A stretch of DNA of 64,000 nt. Source: Acidimicrobiia bacterium. Lineage in GTDB: Bacteria > Actinomycetota > Acidimicrobiia > Acidimicrobiales > Aldehydirespiratoraceae. Below, piece by piece: positions 45,413 to 54,267 of this stretch. Made by a program: the position numbers and the translations under genes. The stretch's first letter is position 1; every line of letters begins with the position of its first letter. The notes beneath the pieces are model-generated. The model saw only the letters and a program-made list of their open reading frames with translations, was not told the DNA's origin and made no database searches. The stretch is from assembly GCA_022819505.1 (NCBI GenBank), contig JAJEHD010000018.1:496001-560000 (forward strand). The letters are read 5' to 3'.

Positions 45413-46072
45413 GTGCGGTTGAGGGCATTGTTGGGCGAGTTCATCGGGACGGCCTTCCTGCTCGCGGGCGTGGTCGGCTCGGGCATCATGGCCGAGCGTC
45501 TCAGCAGCGATGTCGGTGTGGTGCTGCTGGCCAACGCGGCGGCCACCGCGGGGGTGCTGCTGATCATCATCTACATGTTCGCTCCCGTCTCGGGAGCGCA
45601 CTTCAACCCGGTGGTCACGCTGACCGAGGCTGCTCTAGGCGACCGGCGCTGGGCCGAGGTCCTGCCCTACATCGTGACCCAAACGGCCGGCGGGGTGTTC
45701 GGGACGATCCTGGCGAACCTGATGTTCGACCTCGAGGCGGTGAACATCTCCACCAAGGCCCGGGACGGCTCCCATCTGTGGCTGGCCGAGGTGGTGGCCA
45801 CCTACGGGCTGGTGCTGGTGGTGTTCATGCTGGTGCGCAGTGGCCGCACCCAGCTCGTGGCCGGGGCGGTGGCCGCCTACATCGGCGCGGCCTACTGGTT
45901 CACGGCCTCAACCTCCTTCGCCAATCCTGCGGTCACCGCGGCCCGAACCCTGTCGGACACCTTCGCCGGCATCGATCCCGCGTCGGCGCCGATGTTCGTG
46001 GTGATGCAACTCGCCGGCGCCGCGCTGGCCTGGGCCACGGTACGGCTCATGTACCCGACGGCGGCCCCGTAG
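45413..46072 (+). CDS. MIP/aquaporin family channel
   Basis: 219 residues with six hydrophobic segments and two selectivity half-helices: HFNPVVTLTEA (NPV in place of NPA) and SFANPAVTAART (NPA). The altered first box and the Cys-free pore suggest a glycerol-, ammonia- or arsenite-type channel rather than a strict water pore, but specificity is not settled. The start is GTG. The intergenic region to the divergent lipoprotein gene is only 62 bases, so the promoters overlap. Confidence 0.85.
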   Translation: MRLRALLGEFIGTAFLLAGVVGSGIMAERLSSDVGVVLLANAAATAGVLLIIIYMFAPVSGAHFNPVVTLTEAALGDRRWAEVLPYIVTQTAGGVFGTILANLMFDLEAVNISTKARDGSHLWLAEVVATYGLVLVVFMLVRSGRTQLVAGAVAAYIGAAYWFTASTSFANPAVTAARTLSDTFAGIDPASAPMFVVMQLAGAALAWATVRLMYPTAAP

Positions 46073-46110
46073 AGTGGCAGGGCTGAGCCCGCATTCCGAG
46101 GGGGAGCCCG

Positions 46111-47304
46111 ATGACTGAGGTGGGGTTCGCCGCCTTCGATGCCGACAACCACTACTACGAGGCGATCGACGCTTTCATCCGCCACGTCGACCCCAAGATG
46201 CACAAGCGCTGCATGCAGTGGGCCACCGTCGACGGGCGCGAGCGCCTGCTGGTGGCGGGCCGGGTCAACCGCTTCATACCCAACCCCACCTTCGATCCGG
46301 TGGCCCGGCCCGGCTGTCTCGACGACTACTTCCGGGGCCGGATCGCGGCCGCCGACATGCGCGAGGCCTTCGGGAAGCTCGAGCCGATCTCGGCCGCCTA
46401 CCGCAACCGCGACGCTCGCATTGAGTTGCTGGACGCGCAGGGTCTGCGGGGCTGCTTCCTTTTCCCGACGCTGGGCGTGGGGATGGAGGCCGCCCTCGAG
46501 CACGACGTGGACGCCCTGACGGCCGCCTTCGGGGGCTTCAACCGCTGGCTGGCCGACGACTGGGGGTTCTCGTACCGGGACAGGCTCTTCGCGGCCGGGT
46601 ACCTGACGCTGGCCGACCCCGACTGGGCCCTCGACGAGCTCGACTGGCTGATCGCCAACGACGTGCGGGTGGTCAACATCCGGCCGTCGTCGGTGCCTGA
46701 CGGCGCCGGCGGCCGGCGGTCGCTGGGCCACCCCGCCCACGAGCCGGTGTGGCAGCGGCTCGACGAGCACGGCATCACCGTGGCCATGCACTCCGGCGAC
46801 TCCGGGTACGGCTTCGTGCTGGAGCACTGGGGCGTCAACAGCGAGTTCGAGTCGTTCCGCTACGACGCCCTCAAGAGCCTGCTCACCTACTCGCCCATCT
46901 CCGACGCGCTGGCCTCGCTGCTGGCCGAGGGCGTGCTGAGCCGGCACCGCAACCTGCGGGTCGCGACCATCGAGACCGGCTCGGAGTGGGTTTGGCCCTT
47001 CGTCAAGAAGCTGGCCAAGACCTACAGCCAGCAGCATCACGCCTTCGAGGAGGATCCCCTGGAGGTGTTCCGCCGCCAGGTGTGGGTGTCCCCCTACTAC
47101 GAGGACGACCTGCATGGGCTGCGCGACCTGATCGGCGCCGACCACATGCTGTTCGGGTCGGACTTCCCCCATGCCGAGGGGCTGGCCGACCCGGTGTCGT
47201 TCGTGCACGACCTCGACGGGTTCGACGACGACGAGATCGAACTGGTGATGCGCACCAACGGGTTGTCACTCACCGAACGGGCCGCGGCCGCTACGGCTGC
47301 CTGA
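46111..47304 (+). CDS. Amidohydrolase family protein
   Basis: 397 residues, TIM-barrel type. It starts FDADNHYYEAIDAFIRH, the Asp-X-His variant of the first metal site, and contains ITVAMHSGDSG and MLFGSDFPHAEG with the later metal positions. It belongs to the amidohydrolase-2 group common in actinobacteria; substrates range from aromatic acids to lactones and none is indicated here. The ATG has a GAGGGGGAG ribosome binding site. It is followed closely by the Tag gene. Confidence 0.82.
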   Translation: MTEVGFAAFDADNHYYEAIDAFIRHVDPKMHKRCMQWATVDGRERLLVAGRVNRFIPNPTFDPVARPGCLDDYFRGRIAAADMREAFGKLEPISAAYRNRDARIELLDAQGLRGCFLFPTLGVGMEAALEHDVDALTAAFGGFNRWLADDWGFSYRDRLFAAGYLTLADPDWALDELDWLIANDVRVVNIRPSSVPDGAGGRRSLGHPAHEPVWQRLDEHGITVAMHSGDSGYGFVLEHWGVNSEFESFRYDALKSLLTYSPISDALASLLAEGVLSRHRNLRVATIETGSEWVWPFVKKLAKTYSQQHHAFEEDPLEVFRRQVWVSPYYEDDLHGLRDLIGADHMLFGSDFPHAEGLADPVSFVHDLDGFDDDEIELVMRTNGLSLTERAAAATAA

Positions 47305-47324
47305 GCCCCGCGGCCCCACCGGCA

Positions 47325-47942
47325 GTGAGCGCGGCGACCCTCACGGGCGCTGACGGCCGGCGGCGGTGCTGGTGGCCCGGCGACGACGAGACTTACCTCG
47401 CCTACCACGACGCCGAGTGGGGCCGGCCCGTCACCGACGACAACCGGCTGTTCGAGAAGCTCTGCCTGGAGGGGTTCCAGTCCGGCCTGTCGTGGCTAAC
47501 GATCCTGCGCAAGCGCGCCAACTTCCGGGCCGCCTTCGGCGGCTTCGACATCGCCACAGTCTCGGCCTTCGGGACGGGGGACATCGAGCGGCTGGTCGGC
47601 GACGCCGGCATCGTGCGTCACCGTGGCAAGATCGTCTCCGCCATCAAGAACGCCGGCCGGGCCACCGAGGTGATCGACGAGTTCGGCACCCTCGCGGCCT
47701 ACCTGTGGAGTTGGGAGCCGGCCGTATCGGAGCCGCCGCCGTCGGGCAAGGACTCGCTGCCGGCGACCACGCCCGAGTCCGCGGCGCTGGCTAAGGATCT
47801 GAAGCGCCGGGGGTGGAGCTTCGTGGGCCCCACCACCGTGTACGCCTTCATGCAGTCGATGGGACTGGTCAACGACCACCTCGAGGGCTGCTTCGCCCGC
47901 CCCGCGTGCGAGGCCGAACGGGCCGCCCTCACACGCCCCTGA
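47325..47942 (+). CDS. tag: DNA-3-methyladenine glycosylase I
   Basis: 205 residues, base excision repair of alkylated DNA. RCWWPGDDETYLAYHDAEWGRP, GLSWLTILRKRANFRAAF and GIVRHRGKIVSAIKNA match Tag closely. Zinc ligands are in place: Cys of RCWW, His of YHDAEW, then His and Cys in NDHLEGC. The GTG at 47325 gives a start 20 bases after the amidohydrolase stop; the frame is open further upstream. It converges with the next gene, leaving nine bases. Confidence 0.93.
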   Translation: MSAATLTGADGRRRCWWPGDDETYLAYHDAEWGRPVTDDNRLFEKLCLEGFQSGLSWLTILRKRANFRAAFGGFDIATVSAFGTGDIERLVGDAGIVRHRGKIVSAIKNAGRATEVIDEFGTLAAYLWSWEPAVSEPPPSGKDSLPATTPESAALAKDLKRRGWSFVGPTTVYAFMQSMGLVNDHLEGCFARPACEAERAALTRP

Positions 47943-47951
47943 CGGGCGGCG

Positions 47952-49322
47952 CTAGTCGGCGACCATCGGGATGGCGGCCACGCCCTCCCGGCGTGACAGC
48001 AGATCGACCGTTCGGGCGTGGATCTCGGCGAGGGCCTCGGACTCGTCGAGCCCGCAGATCTCACCGTCGTAGACGCAGGCCCGACCCTTCACCCAGACGT
48101 GGCGGACGTCGCTGGCACGGCCCGCGAACACCAGGTTCCACAGGATCGGGTCGTGGCCCTCGGCCAGGGCCACCGGCAGCAGATGGGGCTGCCATAGGTC
48201 CACGGTGATCAGGTCGGCCTGCTTTCCGACCTCGATCGAGCCGACCTCGCGATCGATCCCGAGTAGGCGGGCACCGTCGATGGCCGCCATCCGCACCGCC
48301 TCCTCCGCGCTTACCGCGGTGGCGTCCAGACGGGTCACCTTCTGCAGCAGTGACCCGATCTTCATGCACTCCCACATGCTCACCGAGTTGTTGGAGATGC
48401 CGCCGTCGGTGCCGAGGCCGACGACCACGCCCTCCTGCCAGAACCGGTCCAGCGGCGCGGCCCCACCGGCCAGCTTCATGTTGCTCACCGGGCAGTGGGC
48501 CACGCCGGTGCCGGTCTCGGCCAGCACCGCGATCTCGGCGTCGTCGAGCCACACGCAGTGGGCCAGCACCGTTCCCGGCCTCAGGATGCCCCGCTGGTTG
48601 AACACGTGGACGGGGCGGTCGCCGAACAGCTCCACCACCACGTCCACCTCCTCGCGCTGCTCGCTGGTGTGGGTGTGGATGCTCACCCCGTAGGCGTCGG
48701 CCAGCTCAGCCACCCGGCGGAACATGTCCTCCGAGCAGTAGGTGATGTGCTCGAGGCCCAGCCACACCTTCACCCGGCCGTCGGCGCCGTCGTGGCAGTC
48801 CCGGATCAGCCGCTCGCTCGTCTCCAGCGTCTCGAAGAAGTGCTTGGTGGGATGGTCGGCCGCATACGGCACCAGGTGGGCCCTCATGCCCAGCGCGGTG
48901 GCGGCCTCGGCGCCCCGATGAGGGAAGCGATACATGTCCATCACCGCGGTGGTGCCACCCTTGAGCGCCTCCATGTAGCTGACCAGGTAGCCGAAGTAGG
49001 CGTCGTCTTCGGTGAGCACCTGGTGCTCGCGCTGGTACTCGGGCAGCCAGTCGATCAGCTGGGCATTCTCGGAGTAACCCTTCAGCAGGCTCGAATGGCT
49101 GTGGACGTCGATCAGGCCGGGCAGTACCGCCATCCTGCCTCCGGCGTCGATCACGGTGGCGGTCTCCGGCACCTCCACCTCGCCGGCCGGGCCGATGGCT
49201 GTGATGACGCCGTCGCAGAAAACCACCGAGCCGGGGTTGTGGCAACTGAAGGAGTGGTCACAGGGGTAGACGACAGCGTTGACGATGGCCGTCGCGGCCT
49301 GAGGATCCTCCGCGCTGCTCAT
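47952..49322 (-). CDS. Amidohydrolase, chlorohydrolase/deaminase (TrzN/AtzA/SsnA-like) group
   Basis: 456 residues. The N-terminal metal motif is GLIDVHSHSSLLKG, with later THTSE, AHCVWLDD, GVAHCPVSN and GLGTDGGISNN. This layout fits the nucleobase/s-triazine deaminase and S-adenosylhomocysteine-deaminase type, acting on C-N bonds in rings. The DVHSHS start is slightly unusual for the first motif (normally xxHxH). The substrate is unknown. It is divergent from the molybdopterin oxidoreductase operon, which may point to a linked pathway. Confidence 0.85.
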   Translation of the reverse strand: MSSAEDPQAATAIVNAVVYPCDHSFSCHNPGSVVFCDGVITAIGPAGEVEVPETATVIDAGGRMAVLPGLIDVHSHSSLLKGYSENAQLIDWLPEYQREHQVLTEDDAYFGYLVSYMEALKGGTTAVMDMYRFPHRGAEAATALGMRAHLVPYAADHPTKHFFETLETSERLIRDCHDGADGRVKVWLGLEHITYCSEDMFRRVAELADAYGVSIHTHTSEQREEVDVVVELFGDRPVHVFNQRGILRPGTVLAHCVWLDDAEIAVLAETGTGVAHCPVSNMKLAGGAAPLDRFWQEGVVVGLGTDGGISNNSVSMWECMKIGSLLQKVTRLDATAVSAEEAVRMAAIDGARLLGIDREVGSIEVGKQADLITVDLWQPHLLPVALAEGHDPILWNLVFAGRASDVRHVWVKGRACVYDGEICGLDESEALAEIHARTVDLLSRREGVAAIPMVAD

Positions 49323-49407
49323 GTTTCCTCCCGTGTTGACGGTAGCCGGTTACTGCCGCTGCGTCGGCGTGCGCGAGACTGCTTGGCAGCGACTCGGGAG
49401 GCAAGCG

Positions 49408-52008
49408 ATGGAGACAGTTCTGGGTGCCCGCACGGGAACCGCCTACGGCGACGGGTGGGTCCGCAGCGCCTGCACGATCTGCATGAACCGGTGCGGGATC
49501 CTGGCCCACGTCAACGACGACGAGGTGGTCGACAAGATCCTCGGTGACCCCGACAACCCCCACAACCACGGCCGCACCTGCGCCAAGGGCGACGCCGGCT
49601 TCGAGGGCCTCACCGATCCCGACCGCATCACCACCCCGCTGCGGCGCACCAACCCCGACAAGGGCGTGGGCGTCGACCCGGGATGGGTGCCGATCAGCTG
49701 GGACGAGGCCCTCGACGAGATCGCCGGCCACCTGCGCGACACGATCGCCGACGACCCCGAGAAGATCCTCTACACCAGCTTCGACATCTACCACCTGCGG
49801 GGCGCGCTGGCGGCGTCGTGGGTGACCGGGCTGGGGATGCCCGGCTACTCCACCTGGTCGGCCGCCATCTTCTGCGGCAACAACGTGCACGGCATCCTCT
49901 ACATGAACCAGAACGCGTTCGAGAGCAACCCCGACCCCATCTACAGCCGCTACATCCTGAACTTCGGGGCCCAGTTCGGCTCGGTGGTGCACTACGACAC
50001 CATGCACTCCACCCACGAGCTGTCGGTGCGCCGCTCGGACGTGCGGATGGTGTCGGTCGACCCGGTGTGCTCCTCAGCGGCGGCGGTGGCCGACGAGTGG
50101 GTGCCGATCCGTCCCGGCACCGACGCCGCGCTGATCCTGGGCATGGTCGACCAGCTCATCAACGAGCTGGGCATCTACGACGCCGAGTTCCTCAAGAACT
50201 CCACCAATGCTGCCTACCTGGTGGGCACCGACGGCCGCTACCTCCGGGACCCGCGCACCGGGAAGCCGCTGGTGTGGGACGAGGCGAACGGACCGCAGCC
50301 CTTCGATGCCGGCACCGCCAACGCTGCACTCACCGGCACGTTCGACGTGGACGGCGCCGAGGCCCGGCCCGGATTCCAGATGCTGGCCGACCATGTGCGC
50401 TCCTACACGCCCGAGTACGTCGAGTCGATCACCACGGTGCCGGCCGAGACAGTCCGCCGCCTGGCCCGCGAGTTCGGCGAGGCCGCCTGCATCGGCGAGA
50501 CCATCACCGTCGACGGCGTCGAGTTGCCCTACCGGCCCGCCACCGTCGCCTGGTACCGGGGCCTGTCGGCCCACAAGCACTCGATGCTCAACGGCATGGC
50601 CATCATCCTGCTGCCGACGCTCATCGGCGGCATCGACGTGCCCGGAGGGCTGCTGGGCGACCCTTGGGGGCTCATCGGCAAGGTCAAGGACCTCGAGTAC
50701 ACCTCCAAGGCCAGTGACGACGGGCTGATCTCGCAGGGGTTCATCGGCGGCGGCCGGGTTGGCGGCCTGTACCCGCCCCGGCCGACCGGTCCGCCCAAGA
50801 CGACCGAGATGTGGGAGCTGCTGCCGTGCGCCCCCTACGGGACGGTGTTCTCGCTGCTCAACTCCGAGCAGCCCGAGCTGTTCGGGGCGCCGCCGTTCCC
50901 GTCGATGATGATCAATTTCAATTCCAACATGATGAAGAGCTCGGGCCCGCCCGAGGTCGTGGAGCGGTTCATCAAGCGGATCCCCTTCGTGGCCGCCATC
51001 GCCAAGCGCTTCGAGGAGACCACGCTGATGGCCGACATCGTGCTGCCCGACGTGCACTACCTGGAGCGGATGACGCCGCTGGTGTACCAGCATCTGGCCT
51101 CGGGCGACTCGCGCCATTCGGCCTACGGGGCCAAGCCCGTGGTGCAGTCGAGCATCGAGGGTCCCGTGGCCGGCGAGCCTTTCGTGGACGCCATGCAGAT
51201 CTACCTGGAGCTGCTGAAGCGGGCCGACCGGCTGCCCCAGTTCAACGAGGCGTTCAACAACATCGCCAAGATGCGCGACCCCTACCGGCTCGATCCCGAT
51301 GCCAGCTACTCGTACTTCGAGATCTGCGACCGGTGGCTGCGCAACACCCTGGGCGACGACAAGGGCCTCGACTGGCACCTCAGCGACGGGCTCTGGACCG
51401 AGGACAAGACCGTGGAGCAGAAGTTCCCGAGGCCGTTCTTCGACGCCAGGGCGCAGGTCTACTGCGAGTTCATGATCGACACCAAGCAGAACCTGGAGAA
51501 CACCGTCGAAGAACTGGGCATCCCGTGGGAGACCGACGACTACCAGCCGCTGCCCGACTGGAAGCCGGGACCGGCCTATGAGCGCACCGCGCCCCACGAC
51601 CTGTTCGTGACCAACATGAAGGTCCCCAACCACGCCCTGTCCCACACCCACAAGAACTCGATCCTGTCCACCCTGTCGAACCGGCACAACGACCTGAAGT
51701 CGGTGTGGATCAACCCGAAGACCGCCGACGCCCGGGGCATCTCCCACGGCGACCTGGTGCAGATCGAGACCTCCGGGGGCCGCAAGCAGACGGCCACCGC
51801 CCGGGTCACCCAACTGGTGCATCCCGAGGTGCTGGCCACCCAGGGCTGCGGCGGCGGCTGGAGCAGCGGCAGCAGCGGCGACGAGGTCAACTTCAACGCC
51901 TTGTTGAACATCGACGTCGAGCACATCGACTTCGTGTCGGGTGCACTGGACTGCGCCATCGCCGCCGATGTGCGAACGGTGCGCTCCGGCCGGGGAGGGG
52001 CACGATGA
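49408..52008 (+). CDS. Molybdopterin oxidoreductase catalytic subunit (Psr/Phs/Ttr-like)
   Basis: 866 residues. The N-terminal [4Fe-4S] site is CTICMNRCG with a distal CAKG. The body has molybdopterin-binding segments, including VDPVCSSAAAVADEWVPIRPG and a C-terminal dinucleotide-binding domain (GISHGDLVQIETSGG). A Cys in IFCGNNVHG is the best candidate Mo ligand, so no selenocysteine is needed. No Tat motif is seen at the N-terminus, and the protein lacks a signal peptide. ATG at 49408 was chosen for its GGGAGG ribosome binding site. It forms a three-gene complex with the ferredoxin and NrfD-like genes, each overlapping by four bases. Confidence 0.87.
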   Translation: METVLGARTGTAYGDGWVRSACTICMNRCGILAHVNDDEVVDKILGDPDNPHNHGRTCAKGDAGFEGLTDPDRITTPLRRTNPDKGVGVDPGWVPISWDEALDEIAGHLRDTIADDPEKILYTSFDIYHLRGALAASWVTGLGMPGYSTWSAAIFCGNNVHGILYMNQNAFESNPDPIYSRYILNFGAQFGSVVHYDTMHSTHELSVRRSDVRMVSVDPVCSSAAAVADEWVPIRPGTDAALILGMVDQLINELGIYDAEFLKNSTNAAYLVGTDGRYLRDPRTGKPLVWDEANGPQPFDAGTANAALTGTFDVDGAEARPGFQMLADHVRSYTPEYVESITTVPAETVRRLAREFGEAACIGETITVDGVELPYRPATVAWYRGLSAHKHSMLNGMAIILLPTLIGGIDVPGGLLGDPWGLIGKVKDLEYTSKASDDGLISQGFIGGGRVGGLYPPRPTGPPKTTEMWELLPCAPYGTVFSLLNSEQPELFGAPPFPSMMINFNSNMMKSSGPPEVVERFIKRIPFVAAIAKRFEETTLMADIVLPDVHYLERMTPLVYQHLASGDSRHSAYGAKPVVQSSIEGPVAGEPFVDAMQIYLELLKRADRLPQFNEAFNNIAKMRDPYRLDPDASYSYFEICDRWLRNTLGDDKGLDWHLSDGLWTEDKTVEQKFPRPFFDARAQVYCEFMIDTKQNLENTVEELGIPWETDDYQPLPDWKPGPAYERTAPHDLFVTNMKVPNHALSHTHKNSILSTLSNRHNDLKSVWINPKTADARGISHGDLVQIETSGGRKQTATARVTQLVHPEVLATQGCGGGWSSGSSGDEVNFNALLNIDVEHIDFVSGALDCAIAADVRTVRSGRGGAR

Positions 52009-52670
52009 CCCGGTGGGGCATGGTGATCGACGCGGCCCGCTGCGTCGGCTGCCAGGCCTGCACCGTGGCCTGCAAGACCGAGAACCAGTCGCCGCTGGAC
52101 GCCTGGTACGCGCCGGTGGTCGAATGGGAGGAGGGCGAGTTCCCCGACGCCACCCTCAACTACCTGCCGGTGCTGTGCAACCACTGCGAGGACGCCCCGT
52201 GTGTGACCGCCTGCCCGTCGGGAGCGCTCACACGCCGCGACGACGGCATCGTGATGGCCGACGAGGACGTGTGCATCGGGTCGCGGGCCTGCATGACGGC
52301 CTGCCCCTACGGTGCGCTGCACTTCTTCGAGGACCGCGGCACGGTGGCCGTGGAGGGCGCCCCCGCCGAGGCCGCGCCCAGCGTGCCGGAACGCTACGCC
52401 CACCAGAGGCACGTGCGGGGCGCGGTGTCGAAGTGCACCTACTGCGCCCACAAGATCGACTTCGGCCTCGAGAACGGCCTGGAGGTAGGGGTGCATCCCC
52501 TGGCCACGCCGGCCTGCGTGGTCACCTGCCCGGCGGAGTGCCGGATCTTCGGCGACCTCGACGATCCCGACAGCAACGTGAGCCAGTACCTGGCCGGGCA
52601 CGGCGGCGGCGAAGTGCTCAGACCTGACGCGAAGACCCTGCCGAGCACCCAGTATGTGGGGCTCCCATGA
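52005..52670 (+). CDS. Iron-sulfur subunit (PsrB/DmsB-like ferredoxin)
   Basis: 221 residues with cysteine groups CVGCQACTVACK, CNHCEDAPCVTACP, CIGSRACMTACP and a split fourth site (CTYCAHK and later CVVTCP). The third group lacks the second Cys (Ser instead), so that cluster may be a 3Fe-4S or be altered, whereas three clusters look complete. It transfers electrons between the catalytic and membrane subunits. The ATG overlaps the previous stop and its own stop overlaps the next start. Confidence 0.88.
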   Translation: MTRWGMVIDAARCVGCQACTVACKTENQSPLDAWYAPVVEWEEGEFPDATLNYLPVLCNHCEDAPCVTACPSGALTRRDDGIVMADEDVCIGSRACMTACPYGALHFFEDRGTVAVEGAPAEAAPSVPERYAHQRHVRGAVSKCTYCAHKIDFGLENGLEVGVHPLATPACVVTCPAECRIFGDLDDPDSNVSQYLAGHGGGEVLRPDAKTLPSTQYVGLP

Positions 52671-53668
52671 CGGCGGTCAGTCCGACGGCTGGGGGAGGTT
52701 CCGGCCCCCAGAACGTGTTCATGGACCAGTTCGACCTGGAGGCCCGCACCCAGAGGGTATGGGACATCAACCACGCCATCTGGTTCACGCTGATGGGAGT
52801 GGGCGGGGGAGTGTTTCTGGCCGGGCGGATCCTGAACCTCACGGAGGGGCTCGGTTACCTGCTCGGGATCCCTACAGTCGATGTGGTCAGCTTCGGTGCG
52901 ATCGCGGTCGGCGGGGCGATCCTGGTCGCCGACCTGGGCCGGCCGCTCCAGGCCTGGAGGGCCTTCGTCAACGTGCGCACCAGCTGGATTTCTTGGGGGG
53001 CGTGGTCCGACCTGATCTTCCTGGTCGTGGCCGGTTTACTGGTGCTCCCCGCGTTGAGCCTGGGCGGATCGGAGCCGTTCTCCGGGTTGGGATGGGATCC
53101 CCACGGCGGCGACGGCGGCGGCCTCGCGCTGGAGATCGTGGCCGGGGTGGCCGCAGTGGTGGTGATGACCTACGCGGGGGCGGTCCTGGCCCGGCCCCGG
53201 GCCATCCCGTACTGGAACTCGCCGGCGGTGCCGCTTCAGTTCCTGCTGTCGTCGGCCGCGATGTCGGTGGCCGTAGTGATGCTGATCGAGGTGATCGCGG
53301 GCGAGCCGGTGACCGCCGGCCAGATGGTGCTGCTGGGTCTGCTGACCGCAGCCCTTTTGATCGCGGTGGTCGTGCACCTGCTGACCCGCACCGCGGAGCC
53401 GGGCAAGCGGGAGAGTCTGGAGCGGCTGCTGAGGGGCCAGTACCGGGGCCTGTTCGCCGGTCTCGTGGTGGTTGCGGGCACGGCCCTCCCGCTGGTGCTG
53501 GCGGTCGTGGGCGCGGCTGCCTCCGGCGCTCGGGACGCCTTGGCGGTGCTGTGCTTCCTGCTGCTCGTGCCGGGCGGCTTTTGGCTGCGGCTGCTCACAC
53601 TGAGGGTCGGGATCTTCCCGCCGGTGCACATCCCAGGGGTTGCGAGCCCTCGGACGGCCGGCGGCTAG
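52667..53668 (+). CDS. NrfD/PsrC-like membrane anchor and quinone-reactive subunit
   Basis: 333 residues with about eight hydrophobic segments after a polar N-terminus. The pattern INHAIWFTLMGVGGGVFLAG and VADLGRPLQAWRAFVNVRTSWISWGAW, the latter shared with NrfD/PsrC proteins, indicates quinol coupling. Together the three subunits make a membrane oxidoreductase acting on sulfur, arsenic or organic substrates. The direction and substrate are unknown. It is followed by a duplicated start region, then a TPP enzyme gene. Confidence 0.85.
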   Translation: MTAVSPTAGGGSGPQNVFMDQFDLEARTQRVWDINHAIWFTLMGVGGGVFLAGRILNLTEGLGYLLGIPTVDVVSFGAIAVGGAILVADLGRPLQAWRAFVNVRTSWISWGAWSDLIFLVVAGLLVLPALSLGGSEPFSGLGWDPHGGDGGGLALEIVAGVAAVVVMTYAGAVLARPRAIPYWNSPAVPLQFLLSSAAMSVAVVMLIEVIAGEPVTAGQMVLLGLLTAALLIAVVVHLLTRTAEPGKRESLERLLRGQYRGLFAGLVVVAGTALPLVLAVVGAAASGARDALAVLCFLLLVPGGFWLRLLTLRVGIFPPVHIPGVASPRTAGG

Positions 53669-53680
53669 CGGAGACAGTTG

Positions 53681-53770
53681 TATGGCGATGACCGCGGCTG
53701 TCGACGCGGCCGGTAGGGCGGCGGGATGACCCGGCACCCGGGGACGCGCGTATGGCGATGACCGCGGCTG
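53681..53770 (+). repeat. Direct repeat of the TPP gene start region
   Basis: TATGGCGATGACCGCGGCTG occurs at 53681-53700 and again at 53751-53770, 70 bases apart, and the similarity extends a little (GACGCGGCC follows in both). The first copy opens a short frame of 15 codons that stops at TGA; the second is the true start of the decarboxylase gene. Looks like a recent local duplication. Confidence 0.7.
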
Positions 53771-54264
53771 CTTTGGACGCGGCCCACGACGGGCTGCGGG
53801 CGGCGGGCATCGACTTCGTGTCGGGCCTGCCTGACGGCTGGCAGCGGCCCCTGCACGAGCGGGTCGAGCTCGACCCCGAGATCCGCTACGTGCCGGTGTG
53901 CAACGAGGGCGTCGGGTTCTCGATCTGCGCCGGGGCCTGGCTCGGCGGCAAGAAGCCCGCTCTCATCATGGAGAACAGCGGGATCAGGGTGGCCTCGGAG
54001 TACATCGCCCGCATCTCGCTCGGGACCGGCGTACCCGTCACGCTGCTGTGCTCGTACCGGGGCGACGTGGGCGAGACCGAGCACTGGGGCATCCCCCATG
54101 GCATCGTGGCCGAGCCGCTGCTGCAGGCCCTGAGGATCAAGTACCTGATCGTGCGCCACGTCGAGGATCTGGCCAAGTCGATCGTGCGGGCCAAGCGCAT
54201 TGCCGAGGCCCAACTGCATCCCGCGGCCGTGCTGGTCTCCGGCGACTGCGTCTGGGAGGACTGA
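53752..54264 (+). CDS. TPP-dependent decarboxylase, alpha-type subunit (sulfopyruvate/phosphonopyruvate decarboxylase-like)
   Basis: 170 residues, the pyrimidine-binding half of a split thiamine enzyme. CNEGVGFSICAGAWLGG contains the activating Glu, and ALIMENSGIRVASEYIARIS follows the sulfopyruvate decarboxylase alpha pattern. The beta half is encoded three bases downstream. Substrates in this family include sulfopyruvate and phosphonopyruvate. The gene begins within a duplicated segment, right after the NrfD-like gene. Confidence 0.82.
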   Translation: MAMTAAALDAAHDGLRAAGIDFVSGLPDGWQRPLHERVELDPEIRYVPVCNEGVGFSICAGAWLGGKKPALIMENSGIRVASEYIARISLGTGVPVTLLCSYRGDVGETEHWGIPHGIVAEPLLQALRIKYLIVRHVEDLAKSIVRAKRIAEAQLHPAAVLVSGDCVWED

Positions 54265-54267
54265 GGC

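Noticed and set aside
49408..52008. Formate dehydrogenase with selenocysteine
   Set aside because: The frame is continuous without UGA, the likely Mo ligand is Cys, and the three-gene layout fits Psr/Phs-type complexes better.
53682..53729. Short frame MAMTAAVDAAGRAAG as a separate gene
   Set aside because: It is the first copy of a local duplication of the TPP gene start and ends after 15 codons.
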